Part shown: in pieces, positions 16,668 to 24,830 of the stretch
Position numbering within the stretch: the stretch's first letter is position 1
Layout of the letters: the number at the start of each line of letters is the position of its first letter
Translations under genes and position numbers: made by a program
NCBI RefSeq assembly: GCF_038049925.1
Contig: NZ_CP145809.1
Span: 744,001 to 808,000, forward strand
Reading direction: 5' to 3'
Origin: Georgenia sp. M64
Lineage (GTDB): Bacteria; Actinomycetota; Actinomycetes; Actinomycetales; Actinomycetaceae
Length of the DNA: 64,000 bases
The notes under the pieces: model-generated
Told to the model about the DNA's origin: nothing
Database searches by the model: none
Seen by the model: only the letters and a program-made list of their open reading frames with translations

Positions 16668-18218
16668 TCAGGACCGACCGGTGCGCCTGCCCGAGGGTGC
16701 GGCGCCCCGGCCCGCGCGGATCGCGGCGCCGTCGGTGCCGACGGCGCCGGTGCTCCTCGGGACCGGCAGCTCCTCGGTCGGTGGGCCGGTGACGGCGCCC
16801 CGGGCGGGGAGGTCGAGCACGAAGACCGAGCCCGCGCCCGGCTCGGAGTCGAGCCGGACCTGCCCCCCGTGCGCCTGGGTGATCGCCGAGACGATCGCCA
16901 GGCCGAGGCCCGACCCCTCGCGCGCCGGTCCGGGGGTCCGGGCGCGGGCGAACCGCTGGAAGATCCGCTCCCGCTCCTGCGGTGCGACACCGACCCCCTC
17001 GTCGCGCACCCACAGCAGCAGGCGCCCCTCGTGCAGCGCGGAGCCCAGGGCCACCGTCGAGCCCTCGTCGGAGAACTTCACCGCGTTCGCGGCCAGCTGC
17101 AGCCAGGCCTGCGTGATGCGCTGCGCGTCGACCTCGACGTCGGCCTCGAGACGGGCGTCCACGCGCCACCGGCGCGGCCCGAGGGTCCGGGCGCGGTCGA
17201 GGGTGTCGTCGGTGAGGCGCCCGATGCTCGTGCGCACGGGCTGGACGAAGTCCGGCTGGTCGGCCTTGGCCAGGACCACCAGGTCGTCGGTGAGGCGGTG
17301 CATGCGGTCCAGCTCGGCCAGGGCCAGCTCACGGGTGGCCGCCGCGTCCTCGGCGTCGGTGGGGTCCATCAGCTCGAGGTGGCCGCGGATGACGGTGATG
17401 GGCGTGCGCAGCTCGTGGCCGGCGTCGTCCAGGAGGCGGCGCTGGGAGAGGAACGCCTCCTCCAGGCGGGCCAACATGGCGTTGACGGTGCGGGCGAGGT
17501 CCGAGAGGTCGTCGTCGCCCTGGACGTCGATGCGGCCCGAGAGGTCCGTGTCCGAGATCTGCTCGGCGGTCTCGCGCAGGCGGCGCAGGGGGCTGAGGAG
17601 CCGGCCCGCGAGCCGCCAGCCGACCACAGCGAGGAGCACCAGGGCGGCGACGCTGACGAGGACGTAACGGCGGAAGGTGTCGACCACCGCGCTCGTCTGG
17701 GCGCTGCGGTCCCAGACGACGGCCAGGGCGCCGGTGGTCGCGCCGTTCTCGTCCGAGACGGGGACGATGGACAGCCGGTACTGGGAGGTGGGCGTCGTCA
17801 CCGTCCTGGTCGCGCCCTTCTCCTCGTGCGCCATCGAGGAGAGCCGCTCGATGAGCACGGCGTCGTCGGTGAGGTCGACGCCGCCCGCCGACACCACCGA
17901 GACGAGCTCGAGCCGGTCACCCACGAAACCCAGCCATCCCTCGTTCGTGGCCGGCACCTCCTGGCCGATCGCGGCGCGGAGGAACTCCTTGACGTCCGGG
18001 TAGGGCCTGCCCGTGTCGGGGTCGACGGGGTCGGCGTCGGCGAACGTGCGGAACTCGGTCACCGAGCGTGCCAGGCTCTCGTCGATCGCGTCGTCGACCT
18101 GGTCGCGCTGGAGGAGGTACGCCGTCCCTCCCGCGACGAGGAGCGCCAGCGCGGTGATGGACAGGACCGTGGCGAGGATCCGTGCGCGGACGGTCAGCGC
18201 GCGGCGCGGCGCCCTCAC
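16668..18218 (-). CDS. Sensor histidine kinase
   Basis: The 516-residue membrane kinase has a first transmembrane helix at about 12-35, an extracytoplasmic sensor region to about 187, a second helix at about 188-210, then HAMP, the H-box with phosphoacceptor His268 in DDAGHELRTP, an N-box (QLAANAVKFS) and G-boxes (DEGVGV, GSGLGLAI). A low-complexity tail of about 45 residues follows. It is encoded 12 bp after an Asp/Arg-rich membrane protein and upstream of its response regulator, so the three probably form one operon. Confidence 0.94.
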   Translation of the reverse strand: MRAPRRALTVRARILATVLSITALALLVAGGTAYLLQRDQVDDAIDESLARSVTEFRTFADADPVDPDTGRPYPDVKEFLRAAIGQEVPATNEGWLGFVGDRLELVSVVSAGGVDLTDDAVLIERLSSMAHEEKGATRTVTTPTSQYRLSIVPVSDENGATTGALAVVWDRSAQTSAVVDTFRRYVLVSVAALVLLAVVGWRLAGRLLSPLRRLRETAEQISDTDLSGRIDVQGDDDLSDLARTVNAMLARLEEAFLSQRRLLDDAGHELRTPITVIRGHLELMDPTDAEDAAATRELALAELDRMHRLTDDLVVLAKADQPDFVQPVRTSIGRLTDDTLDRARTLGPRRWRVDARLEADVEVDAQRITQAWLQLAANAVKFSDEGSTVALGSALHEGRLLLWVRDEGVGVAPQERERIFQRFARARTPGPAREGSGLGLAIVSAITQAHGGQVRLDSEPGAGSVFVLDLPARGAVTGPPTEELPVPRSTGAVGTDGAAIRAGRGAAPSGRRTGRS

Positions 18219-18230
18219 CCCGGCAGCCGA

Positions 18231-18845
18231 TCAGTCGCCGTCATCGTGGTCCCGGTCGTTGCCGTCCCGGTCGTCCCGGTCGTCCCGGTCACGGTCGTCG
18301 TCGTCGCGGCCGTCCCGGTCGTCGTCGCGGTTGCCGTCGTCCCGGTCGTCCTCGTCCCGGTCGTCCTGCTTCCCGTCGTCGTCCCGGTCGTCCCCGGCCC
18401 GGTCGTCCTGCTTGCCCTCGCCGTCGTTGCCGTCCCGGTCGTCCTCGTCCTCGTCGTCCTGCTTCCCGTCGTCGTCCCGGTCGTCCTCAGCTGCGACGTC
18501 GCGGGGCGGGGCGGGGCGAACCACCTCGGGGGACGCGGGCGTCAGGTCCGTGGGCGAGATCGCCCTGGCGGGCGACGTCTGCGGGGAGGGGACGGCCGCG
18601 GGCTCGGCGGGGCGTGCGGCCGGGGGTTCGGCCGTGGCGTCGACCGTGGGCGGGGCGGGGGCCGGCGCGGTCGAAGGCTCCGGCGCGGCGGACGGCGCCG
18701 AGCCCGCCCCGTCGGCGGGGACCACCGGTGCGGCGATGGGGATCTCGGCCGGAGGACGCGTCAGCGCCTCCGCCGCGACGAGCGCACCGACGCCGGCCGA
18801 CAGGGCCACCAGGACCCCGACGGCCGCGACGCGCCACGTCGTCAT
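18231..18845 (-). CDS. Secreted or membrane-anchored Asp/Arg-repeat protein
   Basis: I do not recognise a family. The 204-residue protein has a short basic start and one hydrophobic segment (residues about 5-28), consistent with a signal peptide or anchor. A Pro/Ala/Thr-rich linker follows to about residue 115, and then about 87 residues made almost only of Asp, Arg, Gly, Asn and Lys (units such as DDRDDDGKQDD). The region is highly acidic and could bind cations or stay disordered. It is the first gene of the kinase/regulator operon, so it may modulate sensing; that is inference from position only. Confidence 0.7.
   Translation of the reverse strand: MTTWRVAAVGVLVALSAGVGALVAAEALTRPPAEIPIAAPVVPADGAGSAPSAAPEPSTAPAPAPPTVDATAEPPAARPAEPAAVPSPQTSPARAISPTDLTPASPEVVRPAPPRDVAAEDDRDDDGKQDDEDEDDRDGNDGEGKQDDRAGDDRDDDGKQDDRDEDDRDDGNRDDDRDGRDDDDRDRDDRDDRDGNDRDHDDGD
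18234..18494 (-). repeat. Low-complexity Asp/Arg codon repeats
   Basis: Short GAC-GAC-CGG-GAC type units repeat irregularly over about 260 bp within the preceding gene. The opposite strand reads as Pro-Val repeats, which is an artefact. Such a tract is likely to vary in length between strains. Confidence 0.8.
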
Positions 18846-18910
18846 CGCTTCATGGTCATCGGCGCTGATGAGAAGGCCATGAGACGACCCTGAGGGTTCG
18901 CGACCGGCCG

Positions 18911-20128
18911 TCAGGCCAGCAGCTCCTGGATGCGGCGCACGCCCTCCACCAGGTCGTCGTCACCGAGCGCGTAGCTCAGCCGGAGGAAGCCGCTCGGTCC
19001 GAAGGCCTCGCCCGGCACCACCGCCACCTCGACCTCCTCGAGGATGAGCGTGGCGAGCTCGGCCGACGTCGTGGGTGTGCGGCCCCGGATCGACCGCCCC
19101 AGCACGCCCTCGACCGACGGGTAGGCGTAGAACGCCCCCTTCGGGGTGGGCAGGACGACACCGTCGATCTCGCGGAGCATCTCCACCATCGTGCGGCGCC
19201 GACGGTCGAACGCCGTGCGCATCGCGGCGACGGCCGAGAGGTCGCCGCTCACGGCGGCGATGGCGGCGCGCTGCGAGACGTTCGCGACGTTGGAGGTCAG
19301 GTGGGACTGGAGGTTCGTCGCGGCCTTGATGACGTCGGCCGGACCGATCATCCAACCCACCCGCCAGCCCGTCATGGCGTAGGTCTTGGCGACGCCGTTG
19401 AGCACGATGGACGTCTCGACGAGCTCGGGCACGACCCGCTGGACCGGGGTGAAGACGGCGTCGTCGTAGACCAGGTGCTCGTAGATCTCGTCCGTGATCA
19501 CCCAGATGCCGTGCTCGAGGGCCCAGCGCCCGATGGCCTCGGTCTCCTCGGGCGTGTAGACCGAGCCGGTCGGGTTCGAGGGCGAGCAGAAGAGCAGCGC
19601 CTTCGTCGCGTCCGTGCGTGCGGCCTCGAGCTGGTCGACCGTGACCTTGTACTCCTGGTCGGCGCCCGCGAACACCTCCACGGCGCGGCCGCCCGCGAGC
19701 GAGATCGCCTCCGGGTAGGTGGTCCAGTAGGGCGCGGGCAGCAGGACCTCGTCACCGGGGTCGACGACGGCGGCGAACGCCTGGTAGACCGCCTGCTTGC
19801 CGCCGTTGGTCACCAGGACGGCGTCCGGGGAGACCTCGTACCCCGAGTCGCGCAGGGTCTTGGCGGCGATCGCCTCCCGCAGGGCCGGAAGGCCCTTGGC
19901 GGGGGTGTAGCGGTGGTTCGCCGGGTCCTTGGCCGCGGCCACCGCCGCCTCGACGATGTAGTCCGGCGTGGGGAAGTCGGGCTCGCCGGCGCCGAAGCCG
20001 ATGACCGGGCGGCCGGCGGCCTTGAGGGCCTTGGCCCGGGCGTCGACCGCCAGCGTGGCGGACTCGGCGATCGCCGCGAGGCGGGCGGACACGCGCGGCT
20101 TGGACACGGGAGAGGTCGGTGCGCTCAC
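18911..20128 (-). CDS. aspC: Pyridoxal-phosphate aminotransferase (aspartate aminotransferase type)
   Basis: The 405-residue class I/II fold-type I aminotransferase has the PLP Schiff-base lysine at Lys248 in [15 protein letters not shown], the FCSPSNPTG motif, and a conserved C-terminal Arg in [12 protein letters not shown]. Aspartate/2-oxoglutarate transamination is the likely activity. The GTG at 20126-20128 starts [20 protein letters not shown]; longer open frame upstream crosses tRNA-Trp and is not coding. It is divergent from tRNA-Trp-secE, as in many related actinobacteria. Confidence 0.92.
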   Translation of the reverse strand: MSAPTSPVSKPRVSARLAAIAESATLAVDARAKALKAAGRPVIGFGAGEPDFPTPDYIVEAAVAAAKDPANHRYTPAKGLPALREAIAAKTLRDSGYEVSPDAVLVTNGGKQAVYQAFAAVVDPGDEVLLPAPYWTTYPEAISLAGGRAVEVFAGADQEYKVTVDQLEAARTDATKALLFCSPSNPTGSVYTPEETEAIGRWALEHGIWVITDEIYEHLVYDDAVFTPVQRVVPELVETSIVLNGVAKTYAMTGWRVGWMIGPADVIKAATNLQSHLTSNVANVSQRAAIAAVSGDLSAVAAMRTAFDRRRRTMVEMLREIDGVVLPTPKGAFYAYPSVEGVLGRSIRGRTPTTSAELATLILEEVEVAVVPGEAFGPSGFLRLSYALGDDDLVEGVRRIQELLA

Positions 20129-20197
20129 GGGACGTATCGTGGCACGCCTGGCCGAGCGACGGTCCGGGACGGCCGAGGGATGGTCATTGCGGCCCGG

Positions 20198-20228
20198 TTC
20201 GACCTTTCGCCCCAGGACCCCGTACACT
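20198..20228 (+). promoter_or_regulatory. Possible promoter of tRNA-Trp/secE-nusG
   Basis: TTCGAC at 20198-20203 and TACACT at 20223-20228 are separated by 19 bp in the divergent region between aspC and tRNA-Trp. The -10 is a good match and the spacing is slightly long. Confidence 0.4.
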
Positions 20229-20306
20229 CGACGCGGTGGTTGACGTCCGCCAGGCTGGAGCGCGCCCCTCGAGGTGTCTCCAGGCGGAGCGGGCGGCCCC
20301 ACTGAT

Positions 20307-20382
20307 AGGGCAGTGGCGCAATTGGTAGCGCACCGGTCTCCAAAACCGGCGGTTGTGGGTTCGAGTCCCTCCTGCCCTGCCA
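20307..20382 (+). tRNA. tRNA-Trp (CCA)
   Basis: The acceptor stem pairs AGGGCAG (20307-20313) with CTGCCCT (20372-20378), the discriminator is G, and CCA is encoded at 20380-20382. The anticodon stem CCGGT/ACCGG holds loop CTCCAAA, giving anticodon CCA. It precedes secE, a conserved arrangement. Confidence 0.97.
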
Positions 20383-20495
20383 GGGTCGGCACCCTCCGGG
20401 GGTCGACGTCCTGAAGGCTCCGCCTCGAGGCGAGCCGCGGCCCGCCCGAGCCGGGCGGCGTCGAACCCGGCCGGAGAACCACGAAGGATGAATCT

Positions 20496-20762
20496 GTGAG
20501 CGAGTCTGCGAGCGCCACCTCGGGGCGGCCCGAGCGCGCCGGCAGCGCGCCGGCGCCGGGAAAGAAGGAGCGCGGCTTCTTCGGCCGGATCGCCCTGTTC
20601 GTGCGGCAGGTGATCGCCGAGCTGAAGAAGGTCGTCCGGCCCACCCGCAACGAGCTGCTCACGTACTTCGTCGTCGTGCTGGTCTTCGTCCTGGCGATCA
20701 TGGCCTTCGTCGGACTGCTCGACCTGCTGTTCGGGCAGGTCGTGCTCTGGATCTTCGGCTGA
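20496..20762 (+). CDS. secE: Protein translocase subunit SecE
   Basis: The 88-residue protein has a variable N-terminus, then the conserved amphipathic segment [19 protein letters not shown] and a single transmembrane helix (about residues 53-82). It clamps SecY in the SecYEG channel. GTG start at 20496; nusG follows 77 bp later. Confidence 0.95.
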   Translation: MSESASATSGRPERAGSAPAPGKKERGFFGRIALFVRQVIAELKKVVRPTRNELLTYFVVVLVFVLAIMAFVGLLDLLFGQVVLWIFG

Positions 20763-20839
20763 CTCCCATGACGCCCGCACCCGTCGGGGGCTGGCCCACC
20801 GACCAGCCCGTCCACCACTGAGCAGAAAGCAGGTCACAC

Positions 20840-21694
20840 GTGCCTGAGGACAATCTCGAGCCCACCACCGAGGCGTCGCTCGAGCCCGAGCCGACCCCCG
20901 AGGCGCTCGAGGGCCGGGACGTTGCTGACGAGCTGGACGAGGTCGGCGGGGACGCTCCGGTCGAGGAGGCCGAGCTCGACGCCGACGCCCCCGCAGATGA
21001 GGCCGCCGAGGACGTCGTGACCGACGAGCCCGCCGTGACCGACGAGCCCGCCGTGACCGACGAGCCCGCCGAGGACGCCGTCGTCGACCCGGTTCAGGCG
21101 TTCCGCGACGAGCTGCGCACGCTGCCGGGGGAGTGGTACGTCGTCCACACCTACGCCGGCTACGAGAAGCGCGTGAAGACCAACCTCGAGAACCGCATCC
21201 AGAGCCTGAACATGGAGGACTACATCTTCCAGGTCGAGGTGCCCATGGAAGAGGTCGTCGAGATCAAGAACGCCCAGCGCAAGGTCGTGAGCCGGGTCCG
21301 TGTGCCCGGCTACACCCTCGTGCGCATGGACCTCACCGACGAGTCGTGGGGTGCGGTGCGCCACACCCCCGGCGTCACCGGGTTCGTGGGCAACACCCAC
21401 CAGCCGGTGCCGCTGACCGAGGACGAGGTCTTCTCGATGCTCGGCGCCACCATCAAGGCGGCCCCCGGCGCGGGTGCGCCCAGCCGGACCACCGCCCAGG
21501 GGGCGGCCGCGTCGCCGATCGAGGTCGAGTTCGAGGTAGGCGAGTCCGTCACCGTCACCGACGGCCCGTTCGAGACGCTGCCCGCCACCATCTCCGAGAT
21601 CACCCCCGAGAGCCAGAAGCTCAAGGTGCTCGTCACGATCTTCGGCCGGGAGACCCCGGTCGAGCTGTCGTTCTCCCAGGTCGCCAAGATCTGA
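20840..21694 (+). CDS. nusG: Transcription termination/antitermination factor NusG
   Basis: The 284-residue protein has an acidic N-terminal extension of about 90 residues, as is common in Actinobacteria, then the NGN domain ([20 protein letters not shown] ... [14 protein letters not shown]) and a C-terminal KOW domain ([14 protein letters not shown]). It binds RNA polymerase and couples transcription to Rho or ribosomes. The extension contains three perfect tandem VTDEPA repeats. GTG start. Confidence 0.96.
   Translation: MPEDNLEPTTEASLEPEPTPEALEGRDVADELDEVGGDAPVEEAELDADAPADEAAEDVVTDEPAVTDEPAVTDEPAEDAVVDPVQAFRDELRTLPGEWYVVHTYAGYEKRVKTNLENRIQSLNMEDYIFQVEVPMEEVVEIKNAQRKVVSRVRVPGYTLVRMDLTDESWGAVRHTPGVTGFVGNTHQPVPLTEDEVFSMLGATIKAAPGAGAPSRTTAQGAAASPIEVEFEVGESVTVTDGPFETLPATISEITPESQKLKVLVTIFGRETPVELSFSQVAKI
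21017..21070 (+). repeat. Three perfect 18-bp repeats in nusG
   Basis: The codon-aligned unit GTGACCGACGAGCCCGCC occurs three times in a row and encodes VTDEPA in the disordered acidic extension. It is identical in all copies, so expansion is recent. Confidence 0.9.
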
Positions 21695-21762
21695 GAGACG
21701 GCAGCATCCCCGCCGGCCGCCCGTGCCGGTGGGACAGCCAGGAAGAACCGTAAGGACCCGAC

Positions 21763-22194
21763 ATGCCTCCCAAGAAGAAGGTCGCAGGCCTGATCAAGCT
21801 CCAGATCCAGGCCGGCGCTGCGACCCCCGCGCCCCCGATCGGCCCCGCGCTCGGTCAGCACGGCGTCAACATCATGGAGTTCTGCAAGGCCTACAACGCG
21901 GCCACCGAGGCCCAGCGTGGCAACGTGATCCCGGTCGAGATCACCGTCTACGAGGACCGGTCGTTCACGTTCGTCACGAAGACGCCGCCCGCGGCCGAGA
22001 TGATCAAGAAGGCCGCCGGCGTCGCCAAGGGCTCCGGCACCCCGCACACGGTCAAGGTCGCCAAGATCACCCGTGAGCAGGTCCGCGAGATCGCCCGCAC
22101 CAAGGCCGAGGACCTCAACGCCAACGACATCGAGGCCGCCGAGAAGATCATCGCCGGCACCGCCCGCTCCATGGGCATCACCGTCGAGGGCTGA
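21763..22194 (+). CDS. rplK: 50S ribosomal protein L11
   Basis: The 143-residue protein has the classic L11 sequence ([20 protein letters not shown] near the N-terminus and GTARSMGI at the end). It binds 23S rRNA at the GTPase-associated centre. ATG start; the gene is co-directional with nusG and rplA. Confidence 0.98.
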
Positions 22195-22282
22195 TCCACC
22201 CCACCCGTATCCGCACCCTCCCGGGTGCGCAGTGGCAGGGTCCGCGCGGACCCGCAGACCACGACTGCAAGGAGAGAAGCAG

Positions 22283-22999
22283 ATGGCAACGCGCAGCAAG
22301 AACTACCGCAAGGCGGCCGAGAAGATCCACGGCGGCGAGCTCTACTCGCCGCTCCAGGCCGTGCGCCTGGCCAAGGACAGCGCCACCACCAAGTTCGACT
22401 CCACCGTCGAGGTCGTCTTCCGCCTCGGCGTCGACCCCCGCAAGGCGGACCAGATGGTGCGTGGCACCGTCAACCTGCCGCACGGCACCGGCAAGACCGC
22501 TCGGGTCCTGGTCTTCGCCGTCGGTGACCGCGCGCAGCAGGCGCTGGACGCCGGGGCCGACGAGGTCGGTGGCGACGAGCTCATCGAGAAGGTCGCGGCC
22601 GGGTACACCGACTTCGACGCGGCCGTGGCGACCCCCGACCTCATGGGCAAGGTCGGCCGCCTCGGCCGGGTGCTCGGTCCCCGTGGCCTCATGCCGAACC
22701 CGAAGACCGGCACCGTGACGATGGACGTGACCAAGGCCGTGTCCGACATCAAGGGCGGCCGCATCGAGTTCCGTGTCGACAAGCACGCGAACCTGCACTT
22801 CATCATCGGCAAGGCCAGCTTCGACGAGAAGTTGCTCGTGGAGAACTACGCCGCCGCGCAGGAGGAGATCCTGCGCCTCAAGCCGGCCAGCTCCAAGGGT
22901 CGCTACATCACCAAGGCGACGCTGACCACCACGATGGGCCCGGGCATCCCGCTCGACGCCACCAAGACGCGCAACCTCACCTCCGAGGACGCGTCCTGA
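22283..22999 (+). CDS. rplA: 50S ribosomal protein L1
   Basis: The 238-residue protein forms the L1 stalk ([15 protein letters not shown] at the start, [13 protein letters not shown] in the middle). AAGGAGAG lies upstream of ATG 22283, which rules out the longer frame from 22073. In many bacteria L1 also represses its own rplKA message. A strong terminator follows. Confidence 0.97.
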   Translation: MATRSKNYRKAAEKIHGGELYSPLQAVRLAKDSATTKFDSTVEVVFRLGVDPRKADQMVRGTVNLPHGTGKTARVLVFAVGDRAQQALDAGADEVGGDELIEKVAAGYTDFDAAVATPDLMGKVGRLGRVLGPRGLMPNPKTGTVTMDVTKAVSDIKGGRIEFRVDKHANLHFIIGKASFDEKLLVENYAAAQEEILRLKPASSKGRYITKATLTTTMGPGIPLDATKTRNLTSEDAS

Positions 23000-23010
23000 C
23001 GCACGCATGA

Positions 23011-23048
23011 GACGGCGGCCCGGCACCTGGTGGTGCCGGGCCGCCGTC
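23011..23048 (+). terminator. Terminator after rplKA
   Basis: A perfect 17-bp stem (arms 23011-23027 and 23032-23048) with loop TGGT, followed by GTTGGTGG, begins 11 bp after the rplA stop. It separates rplKA from the accessory insertion. Confidence 0.8.
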
Positions 23049-23110
23049 GTTGGTGGGGCCGTCCCGAGCGTCGTCTGTCCGAACCGTCCCGGCCGTCGTG
23101 TGTCCGAGCG

Positions 23111-23206
23111 GCCGTCGGGGCGGTCACTCAGTGGCGGTGCGTCGAGCGAGGACCTCCGGCCGTCGGGGCGGTCACTCAGCGGCGGCGCGCCGAGCGAGGA
23201 CCTCCC
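23111..23206. repeat. 48-bp tandem repeat, two copies
   Basis: Copies at 23111-23158 and 23159-23206 both begin GCCGTCGGGGCGGTCACTCA and end in GAGCGAGGACCTCC. They differ at only a few positions, mostly T/C transitions. No coding role is apparent. Confidence 0.8.
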
Positions 23207-23412
23207 GCCCCACTCGCTCACCCCGCTCTCTCCGATGTCGGCCCACCTTCCGCTCCTCGAACGGCGGATGCCTCCACCGGGCCTGGCTCGGCGGCTCACG
23301 CGCACGGCTCGCCGCTCGGCCGGCGCCTCCACAACGCGTCGCTCGGCGGGCCGCTCCCCAGCCAGTGGCTCGGCGGGTGCCTCGGGCCAGTGCGACGGGA
23401 GAACGTGCCGAC

Positions 23413-24426
23413 ATGGAGCATCCGCCCGGTCCGCCCACCCCGCCGCCGGTGATACTCACCCGTGACTACGGCCGCGACGCGGTGCGGGCGGCACGCCGAC
23501 GGGGCAGGCTGACGCAGGTCCGTCGTGGCGCGTACGTCGTCCGGCCCGACGGGAGCCCGCCCTGGGTGCAGCGCGAGCACATGGCGCTCGCCGCCTGCGT
23601 CGCTGCGGCGGCTGAGCTGCGGTGCGAGTACGCGTTCAGCCACGAGACGGCGGCACTCATCCACGGCTGCTGGCTCTCCGGGATGGACGGCGACACGCAC
23701 ATCACGCAGCGCACCCGGCCCAGCTGCGGCGGAGGCCTCCGGCGCCATCAGGGCCGGCTCCCGGCGGGCGACGTCACCGTCGTGAACGGCCTGCCCGTGA
23801 CCACACTCGGACGCACCGTGGAGGACTGTGCCAGGACGATGCCGCCGCGTCGGGCGCTGGCCGTCGCAGACAGTGCGCTACGGATACTGGCGCGGCCGGA
23901 CCGTCGTGACCGCGCCGGGTCTACCGCGCGTCTGGAGGCCGCCCGCGCGGAACTGCTCGAGCGGCTCGACCGCCGCGGCGGGGACCGCGGCGTCGTCCGT
24001 GCCCGCGCGGTCATCTGCTGGGCGGATGGGTTCGCCGAGTCGGCCGGTGAGTCGGAGATGCGTTGGCTCGCGGTCGCGAACGGGCTTCCTCGTCCGACCA
24101 GCCAGATGCCGGTGCTGACCGAGAAGGGGGAGTACTTCACCGACCTTGGGTGGCGGCTGGCCGCGACCGGCACCGACGAGCGCTGGACGGTGGCCATGGA
24201 GTACGACGGTGCCTGCAAGTATCAGGCCGGACCGGAGAGCCTCTACGCCGAGAAGGTCCGTGAGGATGCCATCCGGGCGGTCGTGCACCGGTTCCAGCGG
24301 TTCGTCGCCGCCGACCTCCGCTCGCCCGACCGCGCTTTCGCGCGCATGGTGGGTGCGTTCCCTTCGGGCGTGCGGCGCGCTGTCCGCCCGGTGCGGGGAC
24401 TGCGGAGCGTCCCGGGAGCCGACTGA
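23413..24426 (+). CDS. AbiEi-type winged-helix protein with a nuclease-like C-terminal domain
   Basis: The 337-residue protein begins with an AbiEi-like region: GRLTQVRRGAYVVRP, then SHETAALIHGCWL and VNGLPVTTLGRTVEDCAR. The C-terminal 120 residues resemble DUF559-type or Vsr-type PD-(D/E)XK nucleases: Glu215 in SEMRW, Asp244 in YFTDLGW, Glu263 and Asp265 in MEYDG, Lys269. Such proteins are frequent single genes in Actinobacteria with no proven function. A role in DNA processing or phage defence is inference. No cognate AbiEii toxin is beside it. ATG 23413 is chosen; upstream open frame is repetitive DNA. Confidence 0.7.
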   Translation: MEHPPGPPTPPPVILTRDYGRDAVRAARRRGRLTQVRRGAYVVRPDGSPPWVQREHMALAACVAAAAELRCEYAFSHETAALIHGCWLSGMDGDTHITQRTRPSCGGGLRRHQGRLPAGDVTVVNGLPVTTLGRTVEDCARTMPPRRALAVADSALRILARPDRRDRAGSTARLEAARAELLERLDRRGGDRGVVRARAVICWADGFAESAGESEMRWLAVANGLPRPTSQMPVLTEKGEYFTDLGWRLAATGTDERWTVAMEYDGACKYQAGPESLYAEKVREDAIRAVVHRFQRFVAADLRSPDRAFARMVGAFPSGVRRAVRPVRGLRSVPGAD

Positions 24427-24829
24427 AGCATGCGTGCGTCGCCCCGTCCGACCGGCAGGGTTGCGCTCCGCCGTCGAGACCCTGCGGCTCAGTGCGGCCC
24501 GCAAGGTTCGAAGCGCCGTGCTCAGACGGTATGAGGGTCGGCTTGGGCCTGGTTGGTCTGGTCGGGGATTCCGCTGCTGGTGATCGATGGTGGCGGTCTC
24601 CGGCGGGGAGTCAAGGCACTTCGTCCCTGCGGGCGGCCTGCGGCCGGTCTTGACTCCCCGCCGGAGACCGCGCGTTCGCCTGGATCAGGGGAATCCCCTC
24701 GACGACTGCACGGAACTCCCCTCTACCGGGGGTTGTAGTGCAGGAAACCTCCACGGCGCATAGTCGTGAGTTACCACCGGTGGCCATCCGGGACCACCGG
24801 TGGACGTCACAGTCGTCGGGAGGTTCCCT
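24427..24829. other. Non-coding region with palindrome and structured leader of the IS110-type element
   Basis: No gene is supported here. The region contains a 135-bp imperfect palindrome (24564-24698) and directly after it two further stem-loops (24706-24743 and 24741-24830) that run into the transposase start codon. Confidence 0.7.
24564..24698. repeat. 135-bp imperfect palindrome with a perfect 23-bp core stem
   Basis: The arms 24593-24615 and 24649-24671 are perfect inverted repeats of 23 bp around a 33-nt loop that itself contains GGCCTGCGGCC. Outside the core the symmetry resumes with GGGGATTCC at 24564-24572 and GGAATCCCC at 24690-24698. It could be a REP-like sequence and IS target, part of the element, or a bidirectional terminator after the nuclease-like gene. 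Confidence 0.75.
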
Positions 24830-24830
24830 G
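24706..24830 (+). ncRNA. Candidate guide (bridge/seek) RNA region of the IS110-type element
   Basis: Two stem-loops precede the transposase. The first pairs CTGCAC (24706-24711) with GTGCAG (24738-24743), with an inner stem AAC(t)CCCC/GGGGGTT. The second pairs CAGGAAACCTCC (24741-24752) with GGAGGTTCCCTG (24819-24830; 11 of 12 pairs), encloses an internal loop (ACGGCGCATAGTC / AGTCGTC), then GTGA/TCAC and two CCACCGGTGG palindromes around a 10-nt loop. Stem-loops with internal loops upstream of the recombinase are the known layout of IS110-group bridge RNAs. The second stem also covers the Shine-Dalgarno GGGAGGT. The structure was read by eye and the RNA identity is inference. Confidence 0.45.

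Larger units (their letters stand above)
23000..23412. other. Intergenic region with degenerate repeats
   Basis: After the rplA terminator there is no gene I can support. The stretch holds related short units (CGTCGTCTGTCCGAACCG and CGTCGTGTGTCCGAGCGG), a 48-bp tandem duplication, and several GCTCGGCGG-type units up to the next gene start. The look is that of decayed repetitive DNA. Confidence 0.6.

Noticed and set aside
18013-18882. A Val/Pro-rich or Ser-rich plus-strand protein opposite the Asp/Arg-repeat gene
   Set aside because: It is the reverse reading of the GAC/CGG repeats; the minus-strand protein has a signal segment and operon context.
23050-23412. N-terminal extension of the nuclease-like gene
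   Set aside because: The extra 121 codons are translated repeat DNA rich in Arg, Ser, Pro and Ala, with no conserved content; ATG 23413 begins the recognisable domain.
24593-24671. The large palindrome as a simple terminator of the nuclease-like gene
   Set aside because: It starts about 170 bp after the stop, has a 33-nt structured loop, no T-run and additional outer symmetry, so a simple terminator explains only part of it.
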